DNA from: Triops longicaudatus | Lineage: Eukaryota > Arthropoda > Branchiopoda > Notostraca > Triopsidae | Assembly (NCBI GenBank): GCA_022885665.1 | Contig: JAGQDJ010000186.1 | Coordinates: 130,089 to 194,088 of the forward strand | DNA: 64,000 nt | Reading direction: 5' to 3' | In this document: positions 10,896 through 21,516 of the stretch, piece by piece | Layout: each line of letters begins with the position of its first letter | How positions within the stretch are numbered: the stretch's first letter is position 1 | Made by a program: the position numbers and the translations under genes | The notes under the pieces: model-generated | Seen by the model: only the letters and a program-made list of their open reading frames with translations | Databases searched by the model: none | Told to the model about the DNA's origin: nothing

Positions 10896-13289
10896 ATGGA
10901 AGATTATGACGAGGATTTGTCCTTAAACCCGTTTTTAATCGAATTACAAACGAAAAACAACCATGAGCTCTTCTCTTGCGTGGTTCAAGAAAACTTTCTT
11001 CTTTGTGTGCCCCAAATCAAAACCATCACCGCTCGACTTTGTACCAAAGAATACTACGAAAATCACATTCTGCGTTTCCTAAGCTCTTCGCCGAATGGTT
11101 CAAAAAATTTGGAATCTTTAGCTCATAAATTAGTCGTCATTAATGACTCGATTTTGACAGTTCACGAACCAGATGGCTCAACATGGGAAATCCGAATTTT
11201 GTTCGAAGAAACTTTTTATCCGAACGAGTCACTCAAGTATCGTGTCCTCTGTGTGGAACAACCACTGGTTCGCGTACTCCACAACGTCTGTGGCAGCAGC
11301 AATAACGAAGTCCTAGCCCAGCCTCGTGACTCGCTTTCATCTTATGCGAGTCTTTTGACGGCCGCTGATATTGCCAACCTGGACAACGCGATTGAATCTC
11401 GTTTACCGCACTTCACAACGTCTTTCAGCAGCATATCGCAATTGAAGTCTTCCATCAGCGAAATCCTACATTCTTCCGTGTCCAAATGCCATAATTGCCA
11501 AGACCAAGAAAAACCCATTGTTGCCATCGAGTCCTACGTCTTGCACAAACTCTCCAAATCTCTCCTCCGGCTCCTTTCGTCTCATCATTCGATAGAAGAC
11601 GTCCATTTCAACAAGCTTTGCAAGAATCTCCTCCTTATTCAACCCACGGATTTGAATATCGAACCACGGTTTCAGCCTTTTTTGCCCCAAGCGCGCCAGG
11701 AATTTGCCAAATTTGGTGACCTTACCACGCCGTTAAGCAAACTTTATTGTTTGAAACGCACCTTAGCCTGGTTTTCGAACTTGGCGCTTACAGCCGATGA
11801 CGTGTTATCAATTCTTATCTTCCTAATTATCAAATCCCCTGTTGCCAACTGGAACGCGCAGAAAAGCTATCTCCAACATTTCCGGTTTTCTCCATTGCTG
11901 AATACCGTAAGCGAATTCGGATACTACATCGCCTCCCTTGAGGCCGCTCTTCAACACATTCGGTCGAACGAACTCCATCTACCGGATCTCCTAGCCCCGT
12001 CGCTGTTATTCGACTACGTACGCCGAAACGATGTCGACGAGTTAGCTTTAGCGTTGCAGAAGCGTAAAGTAGAAGTCCCCCGGAAATGTCATCCACTTTG
12101 CCAGTGTAACTCGTGTGTCTCGTCAGGGTGGGATGTTAACAATGACTTAGACGCCTCAGGGAAGTCACTACTCCACCACGCGTGTTACTGTGGCCATCCG
12201 CAGGTTGTGGATCTGTTGACGAAATGTGGCTTACTTTTGGATCTCAAAGATTTTCACCACTATGCGCCCTTGCATTACGCGGCGTTAAGGGGACACCAAC
12301 ACGCGGTACTATTGTTGTGCCACGCTGGGGCGGACATAAGTGTCGGAGATAAGGAACATAACACCCCATTGCATTTGGCGGCGCTTGGAGGCCAAGACGC
12401 GTGTGTCAAAGCATTGTTGTACTTTGCGGAACATATCGGTCAGGAGATTAACGTGAACGCCAAGAATATTGTGGGTGATACGGCCTTGCATTTAGCGGCA
12501 AAATATGGCTATAGTACCATTATAGAGACGTTACTTGAGCACGGTGCGGCATTGGAGCATAACTTGTCCAAGTCAACTCCAGTCGATGTCGCACAGAATC
12601 CACAAGTTGCTGAATACCTGGTGACGCAGTATACTTGTTTGAAGGAAACGGGTCAAAAGTCAAAGGGCAGGCTGGCTTATAGGGAATTTTTGAGCAGATT
12701 TGTCATTGGTTGGAAATCAAAGAAAAGGGAGGAGGAAGAAAGTGGTCACAAGGTGACGAAGTTGATGTTGGCGATAGAAAGAGGCGACATCCAGCTCGCC
12801 TCCTTCTATTTGGGCTTTGATGGGCGCAGTACACGGCCGATCGACGTAAACGTACAAGACGCTCAGGGAAACACGCCATTGGTGCAAGCCTGCATGCATG
12901 GACAGAAGGAATTGGCGATCATGTTAGTTAAAAGAGGCGCGGAAGTAAATGCAAGGAATCGTATGGGGCAATCGGCTTTGTTCTATGCGGTGAAATTGGG
13001 GCAGGTAACATTGGTGGAAACGCTGCTGGAAGGTGGAGCCATGGCAAATGTACCGGATTGTAGAGGTCAAACACCACTTCATTTGGCGGCCCAGATGGGA
13101 AATTTGGAGCTGGCCAGGAAATTGTGCGAGAGAAAGGCAAATGTTCTCAAGAGAGATTGGCGTCACCAAAAACCGCTAGATATTGCGCAGAGGCGAGGAC
13201 ATGCAGAAGTGATAAAATTTTTGATTGAGCGAGAGATTTTAGCTAGTACGGTTGCATTGAGAATGCAGCCGGCCCAACGTCTAGTCTAG
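10896..13289 (+). CDS. ANKRD27: ANKRD27 / VARP: VPS9-domain and ankyrin-repeat endosomal trafficking protein
   Basis: One uninterrupted coding exon of 797 aa. The ATG at 10896 sits in a good context (AAACATGG) just after a 3' splice site. The open frame extends 5 codons further upstream, but only into that splice site. N-terminal matches to VARP include LNPFLIELQ and ILFEETFYPNE. A VPS9 Rab-GEF domain spans roughly residues 225-365, with ADD at 300-302 and GYYIASL near 342-348. A Cys/His Zn-fingernail motif CHPLCQCNSC is at residues 398-407. Two ankyrin blocks follow, about 410-575 and 620-790, with several TPLHLAA cores. Mammalian VARP is a Rab21 GEF that binds VAMP7, Rab32/38 and retromer VPS29 on endosomes. 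This copy is shorter than human (1050 aa), lacks the second Zn-fingernail and the C-terminal tail, and has no introns in its CDS, unlike every neighbour. Identity is secure; function is inferred from family. Confidence 0.95.
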   Translation: MEDYDEDLSLNPFLIELQTKNNHELFSCVVQENFLLCVPQIKTITARLCTKEYYENHILRFLSSSPNGSKNLESLAHKLVVINDSILTVHEPDGSTWEIRILFEETFYPNESLKYRVLCVEQPLVRVLHNVCGSSNNEVLAQPRDSLSSYASLLTAADIANLDNAIESRLPHFTTSFSSISQLKSSISEILHSSVSKCHNCQDQEKPIVAIESYVLHKLSKSLLRLLSSHHSIEDVHFNKLCKNLLLIQPTDLNIEPRFQPFLPQARQEFAKFGDLTTPLSKLYCLKRTLAWFSNLALTADDVLSILIFLIIKSPVANWNAQKSYLQHFRFSPLLNTVSEFGYYIASLEAALQHIRSNELHLPDLLAPSLLFDYVRRNDVDELALALQKRKVEVPRKCHPLCQCNSCVSSGWDVNNDLDASGKSLLHHACYCGHPQVVDLLTKCGLLLDLKDFHHYAPLHYAALRGHQHAVLLLCHAGADISVGDKEHNTPLHLAALGGQDACVKALLYFAEHIGQEINVNAKNIVGDTALHLAAKYGYSTIIETLLEHGAALEHNLSKSTPVDVAQNPQVAEYLVTQYTCLKETGQKSKGRLAYREFLSRFVIGWKSKKREEEESGHKVTKLMLAIERGDIQLASFYLGFDGRSTRPIDVNVQDAQGNTPLVQACMHGQKELAIMLVKRGAEVNARNRMGQSALFYAVKLGQVTLVETLLEGGAMANVPDCRGQTPLHLAAQMGNLELARKLCERKANVLKRDWRHQKPLDIAQRRGHAEVIKFLIEREILASTVALRMQPAQRLV

Positions 13290-13436
13290 AAGATCGGTTG
13301 TTTTGAAATTATGTCCTATTAATATTATATAAATTCCAACTCTTGTGTTTATTTTGAATGTTTTGTGTATTGTGATATGTAACAAGGAAGGCAAAAGGAA
13401 AATTTTGCATTATGCGTATTATATGGATACTCTTAA

Positions 13437-13442
13437 AATAAA
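13437..13442 (+). terminator. Polyadenylation signal of ANKRD27
   Basis: Canonical AATAAA about 150 nt after the ANKRD27 stop codon, the first such hexamer downstream on the plus strand. Confidence 0.6.
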
Positions 13443-13670
13443 CAATTATTCTTAATCAGGGCTGCAAGAATGAAGTGCTTCATTATTTATTTATTTATTT
13501 ATTTTTTTGGTAATCTCAGGATCATTGCAAAGGTTGTGCAATAAAGCGACTGCCAGCTAAGAGACACCAATTGGTTTTGGCTTGTTTAAGCTAATCCCTA
13601 CTCCAGTGCAAAACTGTAGAAAACGCACACAACTAACAAAATTAGACACCTAAAGCGGGGCTTAAAATCT

Positions 13671-13856
13671 TCAACGACGCCAGGTGCGTCGCGAGGGAGT
13701 TTTCGTTGGGGGGGGGGGGGGCTTAATTATACCGACGGTACTTGACGATTTTACTGACTCGAGTATGATACTTTTTTTACCGAATCGGCTTTTGAACAAT
13801 TATTGGGGATGCACTCCTCAACCCCCCTCGCGACGTCTGTGAGCGACGCTTGCGTC
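13671..13856. repeat. Short inverted-repeat (MITE-like) element with G14 tract
   Basis: A left arm at about 13671-13704 (core CGTCGCGAGGG) and a right arm at about 13817-13856 (core CCCTCGCGACG) are inverted copies, with further imperfect pairing outwards. Between them lie a run of 14 G (13708-13721) and AT-rich sequence. The whole is about 190 bp with no ORF, which fits a small non-autonomous element. The family is not recognised and no target-site duplication is obvious. Confidence 0.45.
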
Positions 13857-15769
13857 TATTGTTTACGGCCTTGCTAGGCACATAGTCGGCCATGTCTGAG
13901 GGAACTAAGACGTTTGACCCATAGGAAATTTTTTATGTATAACGGGAAACATAAGAGAAACCCCAAATGTAAAAATATACCTAGAAAAAGAATAATAAAT
14001 AAAAGTAAATGCATACTAACGTTCCTGTCATCCACGTATCCACAAGCGGATAGGGGGTTAAAATTCAGCTTTCGTAATATTGTACAGTACAATTTTTGTT
14101 GCACTGAAAAAATTTTATCCGTCTCTAGCTTTATCCGTTACTTGTATCTTTTTGCGTCACAATTTGTCAAATAAAACTTCCCTTCGACTAGAATAACTCG
14201 GACATTCCGAATTTTATAATGATGGGCATAGGCGACTTCCAAATGCCCGAAAAAATTGCATGTGGAAACTCCCGACAACGAAATTTCCCATGTTTACCTG
14301 AAACCAAACTCCTGGCTTTCTTAAACTTGTATCTCACTCACTTCTCGTGGTAATCAAGTTGATTACTTAGATCCCTGAGAAACATGTGTAAATCGTTTGC
14401 AAGTGAGGGTTTGAAACAAACGGTAGTCGACTTCGAAATTACTTTGCTTTCAATAAGAAAAAGACCAATATGAACTGAATTGACTTTTAATTTTTTACCC
14501 GAAAGCACTACATTAGTTGATAATAGATTCTTTTTTTCTTTTTTTTTTAGGAAAAAAGAATTACATTAATTTGAATGGAAAAATTGGGTTTGGAATTTGA
14601 TTTGCATTGACTTTCACATTTTTCAAATTTGCCCGGATCTGATGCGTACAGTACAGCACTTCTCCATAAAAAAAGGCCCCAAAAGATGTCTGTAACAAAA
14701 GTTACATTTACATCAGTTACTTGCGACACACGGCTGTTGCGCAAGTGTGTTTCATTTCAGGGTGTTCGAACGTTCCTAATCCCCTAGCGTCTTTTTGCTT
14801 GCAATTCCGTGCTATTGGCATAGGGCACTTTGTTGGAGACGTTTTTAGTGAAGGGAACACCGCACATAGTCTCAAAAAATGTAATACGGAACGGAAGCAT
14901 TTACTTGTCCTAATAGTTCACTTAGTTTTTTCGCTTCTGTTAGACCCATGTTTGAGGTCCATTTTATGTTTTGTCGATTTGTGGAATGGTCACATTGCCA
15001 TAATGGACAGAATCAACGCGGCAGTCTACGATCTCTAAATTATTTATTTTTTTAGTCCAACATGCCTTCATTTTCATTTTTTTCATTTTTAACGATTCTT
15101 TCCATGGAATCAGTAGTATTTTTTTCTTTTAGATTTTTCGAAACTAAGTGTCTGAGTTTGTGGTCGTCCGTGTTAACAATATGGCATATTTGGAATTTTA
15201 TCTAAACATGCAATCTGAGAATAACAGACCTATCAAACGTGAGAAAAGTGTAGGATTTCGATATTCGTCAGCGAATAACGATGTTATTATTGTCAAAAAT
15301 TAAACAAATATACAGCATAACTGTTACAAAACTTGAGCTTCCTTAACATTCATTTCTACGCAAAATGAAGCAATGAAAGCTAACTAAGCAATCCTATTAC
15401 TTTTAACGCGTTGGCCATGTTCGGAGAAAGAATAATAGAGCAATGAAAGCTGACCTCAAGCTATACTAGTTATTTATTGTGATCAAATGGGAGAGGGGTG
15501 AAAACAATCCCAAAAGGTGGTAAATTTTTTTAGCACATATGAACTGTATAATAAGATGTAAAAAAAAAATTACAACAGGCGCGAGCCTACTTCCGTCAAC
15601 CGAACTGAAGGCAGGGTAACAGAATTGGATACCATTGTGTAAACTGTATAAAGCAAATGATGAAAATTAACGTGCATCTTTGCGGTAGTGTTAAAATAAA
15701 TTTATTGACTGTTTCTTTAGTTATTTAAATACAGTATTTTATTAGTGTGACAGACCCCTGGAAAATGGA
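13857..15769. other. Intergenic, nothing recognised
   Basis: AT-rich sequence between ANKRD27 and NOC3L. Open frames reach about 105 codons but none resembles a known protein. Confidence 0.6.
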
Positions 15770-15977
15770 CTTTTATTTCTCCGCGACGTGGTCCTTGATA
15801 TCGATCTGAAATGAAAGTAAATCGATAAGTCGATTCGCACGTGGCGTGTGTGTTTTTACAGCGATTTTAAAGGAACCACGCGTAAAAGTTCTAAACATTG
15901 AATCAAGGAAAAGTAAGAAGACTAAAACTTTAATTCCGCTAAGTCACTAAGTAATCCTTCTATCAAGAATTTGAAAA
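15770..15977 (+). promoter_or_regulatory. Probable NOC3L promoter and 5' UTR
   Basis: Immediately upstream of the NOC3L ATG are an E-box CACGTG at 15838-15843 and two DRE-like half palindromes, TATCGAT (15799-15805) and ATCGATA (15821-15827). Myc-type E-boxes and DRE motifs are known upstream of ribosome-biogenesis genes in animals; their use here is inference. No TATA box is seen. Confidence 0.5.
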
Positions 15978-18900
15978 ATGAAGCGTGGAAAAGGCAAAAA
16001 AGGAGGAGTTAAGATTAACCCAATAAAACGAGCAAATCATTTGCGAAACAAGAAAGGAGGTGGACCTCAACAAAAATCTACCAAATTCTCCCAGAAATCG
16101 TCGAAGGCCACCGTAACTTCCAAAAACACGAAAAAGCAAGAACAACGTCAAGAGAAGCTGAAACGCTTAAGGGAAACATCTGCTTTCCGAAGACAGTTCG
16201 AGAAAAATAGCCAGCCAGGGGATGAAAACGCTGATGATATTGACGACAGTATCCTGGACATGATTGATCCCGAAGACCTAACCTACATCCAGCGTTCTTC
16301 CGGATTTAAATCGCAGCCTAAGCGAAAAAAATTGGCTGAAGATGCCGAAGATGTGGCCGATGAATATGAAGAAGTCGTTAGAAAGAAACGTGTTATAGAA
16401 AAACCTATGAAACCCATGCTGCCTATCAAGTCCTCCGAAGGTTTGATCCCTCAAAGTGTGGAAATTAAAGAAGAAGATGAAGAGGAGGAAGAAGCTGAAC
16501 CAGAAGAAGAAGAAAAAGCTGCGAAATTGGAAGAAACTCCGGAAGTATTCACAGCTGCTGAACTCTACGCGCGCCGCCAAGCCAAGCTGGCAGATGTGAA
16601 AATCCGTATTGGCTCGTTGGCTGCCAGTCTTCTTGAAAATCCCGAAGAAAGAGTATGTAGAAACGCTTTATCTGTCGTATTTGAGTACAAATAATTTCCT
16701 TTTTCGTTATTAACAGGTCACAAATTTGGTAAGTTTGGTGAAATTACTGGATGATCCCGATCAAGAGGTGTATATTACCGTACGGAAACTCGCATGTCAA
16801 ACCTTGGTGGAAGTTTTCCGTGACTTGGCACCGGGCTTTGAGATCAAACATACCAACGAGGGTGCTAAACGTAAGTATTATAAACAATGCTGGACGGAAT
16901 ATTTAGCTGACGTTTATTACGTTGTAGTCAAGAAGGACACAGCAAAAGTTTACGCTATGGAAGACAGTCTCTTGAAACAGTACCGTCTTTTTCTGAAAAA
17001 GTTGGAAGAATTCTTCTCGATATTTAAGCGAAAAAGCAAGGCTAATCAAAAACCCATCACTGAGGTATGAATTTTATTGATATTCTTCACAATTGAAGTA
17101 TCAAAAAGTGTATGTGAGAAATGCATTAATGCGTTGGTAATTTTCTATCATTAGGCGCAGAGGCGTGTTGGAGTATTCGCATTGAAGTGCATGGGTGATC
17201 TTCTGACTGCTCTGCCGTACTTTAATTACGCTAAAAACATCGTTCAAGCGATGGTTCCCTTCGCGGGTCACGCTGATGACGAGATTCGTCAGCCAGTGTG
17301 CGATTCCTTTAAAAAGGTCTTCAAAGAAGATAAAAGGGGCGAAATTACTCTCCATATTGTGAAGCAAGTTAATCATTTGATAAAAAATGAACGCCATCGT
17401 CTCCATCCAGACTGCTTGGCAACATTCCTGGCCTTAAGGCTTCACGATATAAACTTGGATAAGGAAAAAGAAGAAGAAATTGCCCGTCACCGAACACTGA
17501 ATCGGAAACAGAAGTTACTTGCTCTATCTAAGAAAGAGAGAAAGGTGAATGTCATTGCGAACTTTGCGGCTTCAATAAGTTTTGTGACATATTTGCATTA
17601 ATTCACGCACTCATGTTTCCCGAGAACTTACTAAATGGTTTTCCCAAACTAATTATCTTGCACTCTTTTTTTTATATTTAGAGGAGTAAGAAGATTGAAA
17701 GGTTGCAGAAAGAACTAGTTGCAGCCAAAGCGGAAGAAAGTAAAGAAACGAAAACCAAATTTTTCACTGAAGTCACAAAGACGGTTTTCACGGTCTATTT
17801 CCGTGTCTTGAAAATGGGGGTTCGATCAGGACTACTGGGCGTGGTCTTAGAAGGCTTAGCCAAGTAAGAAAGCAGTTTCAACCAAATTTTACTCCATTAT
17901 TTATTTTTCCTATTATTTTCTTGTCAATAAGGTTTGCTCATGCCATAAATGTTGATTTCTTCACGGACTTGGTAACTGTGTTGAGCGGACTCCTAGCATC
18001 GGATAAATTAGATTTACGTCAGTGCCTGCAAGGCGTCCAAGTGGTGTTACGAATTCTGTCCGGGCAAGGCGAAATGCTGCTTATTGATCCTTTGCAATTT
18101 TATGGTCATTTGTACAGACTTTTGTTAGAAGTAACGGCAGGTAAAATTTGTTAAATACGCTCTGTCTTTATGTGTTGATTATTTATTATTTTTGTAAATC
18201 CAACCTAGGTTATTCACATGGGCATACACCAATTGTGTTAGACTGTTTGGATGCTATGTTGATCCAACGACGGAAGAAAGTGTCTCAGCCACGTGTTCTA
18301 GCGTTCGCAAAGCGTGTTGCCACTATTGGTTTACAAATGCAGCAAAATGGCGCCATCGCCATGATGTCATTTATGCGACAACTGTTAATGGTACAGAAGA
18401 ACTTCGCTTTTAAGTTATAGTTGATTACCCTTTTACCCATTTAGACTCATCGGTATACGGAGTTACTGCTAGACCCTGATAGTGGATCAGGTAGTGGTAT
18501 ATTTATGCCGGAGTTAACAGATCCTGAACATTGTAATGCGGGAAGTACGGCGTTATATGAGTTGCACGCTTTAACAGTAAGCTCGTGAAATTTAAACGCT
18601 GATTTTCTCTTAATATTTTAATCTCTTAGCGACATTTCCACCCCACGGTGCGCAAATATGCACAACACGTTCTTTTGAAATTGCCAGCTAACGGAAACGG
18701 GATTTTACCGTTGGAGTTGACTAGAAAGTAAGCTAATCATGCCTTTTTTTTCATTTTGTTTTACGGGATTTGTCCAATTTTCTATTTTCAATTAGGTTTG
18801 TTTTATTTAATATAGCCATAGTTACTTTCATTATTGTGAAATCGAAAGATATTAGAGATAGAAGTGTTGTCTGCTTCGTGAGTTATTTTTTTTAAGAGAA

Positions 18901-19104
18901 TCTTTTGTTGTAATTTTCAGAACGCCGACGCAGTTGTTCGACGAGTATGACGGTAGTCACGTGGCATTCAACCCGCCAGTGGCCCACCCCGAGCCTCCTG
19001 CCAAGATTGCTGGACACTTAAAAAAGTTCTCTACGGCAAAAACGGAATGGGCATCTTTAGAATTTAGAAAACAGTGTGAAAAAATTTTAAAAGAGGTTAA
19101 CTAA
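15978..19104 (+). CDS. NOC3L: NOC3L: nucleolar complex protein 3, 60S ribosome biogenesis
   Basis: Ten coding exons: 15978-16652, 16717-16870, 16928-17064, 17155-17544, 17682-17863, 17932-18140, 18209-18390, 18445-18576, 18630-18727, 18921-19104. They encode about 780 aa, close to human NOC3L (800). The N terminus is very basic (MKRGKGKKGG), suiting a nucleolar protein, followed by an acidic stretch around residues 160-185. The NOC3 N-terminal domain follows (KIRIGSLAASLLENPEER, then LDDPDQEVYITVRKL). The C-terminal CBF/NOC domain has YFRVLK, FAHAINVDFFTDL, ILSGQGEMLLIDPLQFY and LLLDPDSGSGSGIFMPEL. NOC3 works with NOC2 in pre-60S maturation and has a reported link to replication licensing. 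Introns are 53-193 nt. One (16871-16927, 57 nt) is stopless and a multiple of three, so its retention would go unnoticed in an ORF scan. The start is the first ATG of the basic N terminus. Confidence 0.95.
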
Positions 19105-19370
19105 AGCAAATACACACAGGAATCGCTAATTTGAAATGTGCCATTTTTTTTATTGCGGAAAGAGGTGCTTAGTGGGAGAGTCTTATTAGGGTATTTTAGG
19201 TAGGCTACATGTATTTACTTGAGAGGAATTGATACACGCGAAAAAATTTTAAAAGAATTCTGAGAGTCATCTAGCGGTGATGAAGGGCTATTGCTTCTTC
19301 AGAAGTGTGCGAGTTAGTTTACATAAAAATATCTGGTAAGGAGCACACTGCGGAAGCTAGCGAGTCAAAA

Positions 19371-20160
19371 ATGTCAAATACACATTTATTTTTGCCGTCT
19401 GGCTTTGTTAAAGCTCCGTTAATGAATGGTATTGGGAGGTTTGTTCCTCAGTTGCAGAGAGTAACGATCAAATTTTGTAAAAACCACGGGGACAGTCATG
19501 GAGTCCGGTAAGGTCAAACATTATTTCCCCCTCAAGTAGTTCTCATATAAAATCTTCTTTTTCCGGATGGCCTTTTCGTTGTTTGAAGGCAATTTATTGA
19601 ATCGGATCTCTTGGATTTCGCGCAAAATAACCCTAGCGTAGTCGTTTATTTGAAGCCCAGACGACACAGAAGCCCGGTCGCTGTAGCAGAATACTGTAAG
19701 GATTCTCGAAAATTTTGTTTGTAAGGGTTTTTCACCTAAACCTTAACAAGTATTCTTTTACAAACAGTAAATGGCGAACGCGATACCCTCTCGTTAAACA
19801 ATATGTCGAGAGAAGAAGTTCTGAAATGGTTGGAATATATTCGCGGCAAGTCAGGATTTCCCATTATTCGACTTAGAAAATCGCAGCACACAGATTTTCC
19901 TACCATCCAAGGAGTTTGGACGCCATTCACATACCAAAGGCCAGAAAGGAATCTGGATAGCTATCCAAATGTATTTTTTATTAGTCTTTTCTTTACAACT
20001 TCTTTAGTCTGTAATGAATTAAATCCATCTTGTTTGACAATTGTAGGAGGAGTTCTCGAAGCCGGTTGTCATGCCCCGAAGTGCGACTGAGCAGCTTATG
20101 GAAATTTTCGAAAGATCGCAACAAAGTGAAGTCAATTTACAAGAAAAAAGAGCAGAGTAG
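19371..20160 (+). CDS. MRPL43: Mitochondrial large-subunit ribosomal protein mL43
   Basis: Four exons: 19371-19507, 19589-19695, 19768-19970, 20047-20160, giving 186 aa. The signature regions of mL43 are all present and collinear: LMNGIGRFVPQLQRVTI, then FIESDLLDFAQNNPSVVVY, AEYLNG, and IIRLRKSQHTDFPTIQG followed by WTPF. These form the thioredoxin-like L51/S25/CI-B8 fold shared by mL43 and complex I B8. It acts in the mitochondrial 39S subunit. The ATG at 19371 gives an N terminus equivalent in length to the human protein; the frame is open further upstream but has no ATG there. It lies 266 bp after NOC3L on the same strand. The C-terminal tail beyond WTPF is poorly conserved in the family. 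Confidence 0.93.
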
Positions 20161-20178
20161 CTTTATGTTTTTAAGCTG

Positions 20179-20184
20179 AATAAA
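20179..20184 (+). terminator. Polyadenylation signal of MRPL43
   Basis: AATAAA 19 nt after the MRPL43 stop codon, implying a very short 3' UTR. Confidence 0.7.
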
Positions 20185-21470
20185 GGAATGTAGCATTTAA
20201 TGTAATGAGAATGTCGAACTACACGTATGTCTTGTATGTGGGTGCAGTCGTCTTCATTTGATACACGTTTTATTAAGAATGAAGGGGTCTAGATTAGCAA
20301 AATACCGATGCCCAGTGGACCATGAAATAATATTTAATATTACATTAAAGAACGGCTCCAGTAATCAATAGACAAGTGACTTTCTGTGTACCTGAAACTC
20401 AAATCTGCTGAGCAAAAATGCGAATTAAGAATAGGAGTTACTCTGACTTTAGACAAGAACTGTCAGTATCGCTCCATAAAAACGACTCCCGGGATAAAAT
20501 AGTTTACAAGACTAGGTTATTATGGTCGAATTATACATTTTTGACGCACATTCATGGGCATGCAAAAAATTACATTGAATCTAGTGTACGTACTAGGCTG
20601 TATTTTACAAGCAACAAGGATAACGACTGACTATACAGTGTGGAAAACATCAATATATACAGCAGAGGATATACTACTCTTATACTCTTACACTAGTTCC
20701 AAATAAAACTTTGTCTATACAAGACAGTTAATTCCACAAATAAAGACAACAGTAGCTATTCGAAGTCAATCCAAGCAAAATCCAAGCAAGCTCTATACGG
20801 CAAATACTTCAACAGTTTTCCCGCAATTGCGGTGTTTCGAATTTTGGTTAACGGGTGCAAAGTAAATCGCAAAGAAAGGATTCAAACTCAACAATTGTTA
20901 GTCACAGTTCGTTTCTATTCTATTAATTCATTTTTAAATACCACAACTCGCTCGGTTAGATACCAGAGCTTGCAATATATCCACACTGCATTGCCGCGAT
21001 CTACGTTCAAAAACCTGGGTCGTCTAATCAAAACAGAGTAAAAGTGGTTTTCCGTAACGGGGTAAAGCTTAGCTAAATCTTACAAAACGAATTCTTAACA
21101 ATAGTTGCGTAATAGATGGATAAGTTTCGGAAATCACTGTTCTATCTATTGCTGGGGAAATTCGTTTGATTTTTTAAAATTATGTTTCAATTTCTTTTTG
21201 TTTTCTTTATAAGAATATTTTCTATTAGAAATATGACGTGCGTTAATTTTTTTAGGAAACTAGGTCAATAAATATATATAAAAAAACTATTGACTGTATA
21301 AGGCACTAACGGACAATAAAAATAAGTAATTCTTTTGAATTTCGCGCTCTATTTCATGCCAGTGTCGCAACTTTAGGGACGTGTTCCCGGAATTATTGCA
21401 CAATGTGCATGAAAAGCGGCGCTCGTCTAGCTTACCATGGGGACTTCACTACATAAACTTGGTAGTCCTG
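20185..21470. other. Intergenic, nothing recognised
   Basis: AT-rich spacer between MRPL43 and RPL19. Open frames are under 70 codons and have no recognisable similarity. Confidence 0.6.
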
Positions 21471-21476
21471 TTCTCA

Positions 21477-21486
21477 CTTCTTTTCC
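21477..21486 (+). promoter_or_regulatory. 5' TOP-like pyrimidine tract of RPL19
   Basis: CTTCTTTTCC about 30 nt upstream of the eL19 ATG. Ribosomal protein mRNAs typically start with C followed by pyrimidines (5' TOP), which couples translation to TOR/LARP1. Position and sequence fit, but the true transcription start is not shown by sequence alone. Confidence 0.6.
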
Positions 21487-21516
21487 GTGTAGTGCGGTGC
21501 ATGAAAACTCAGCATC

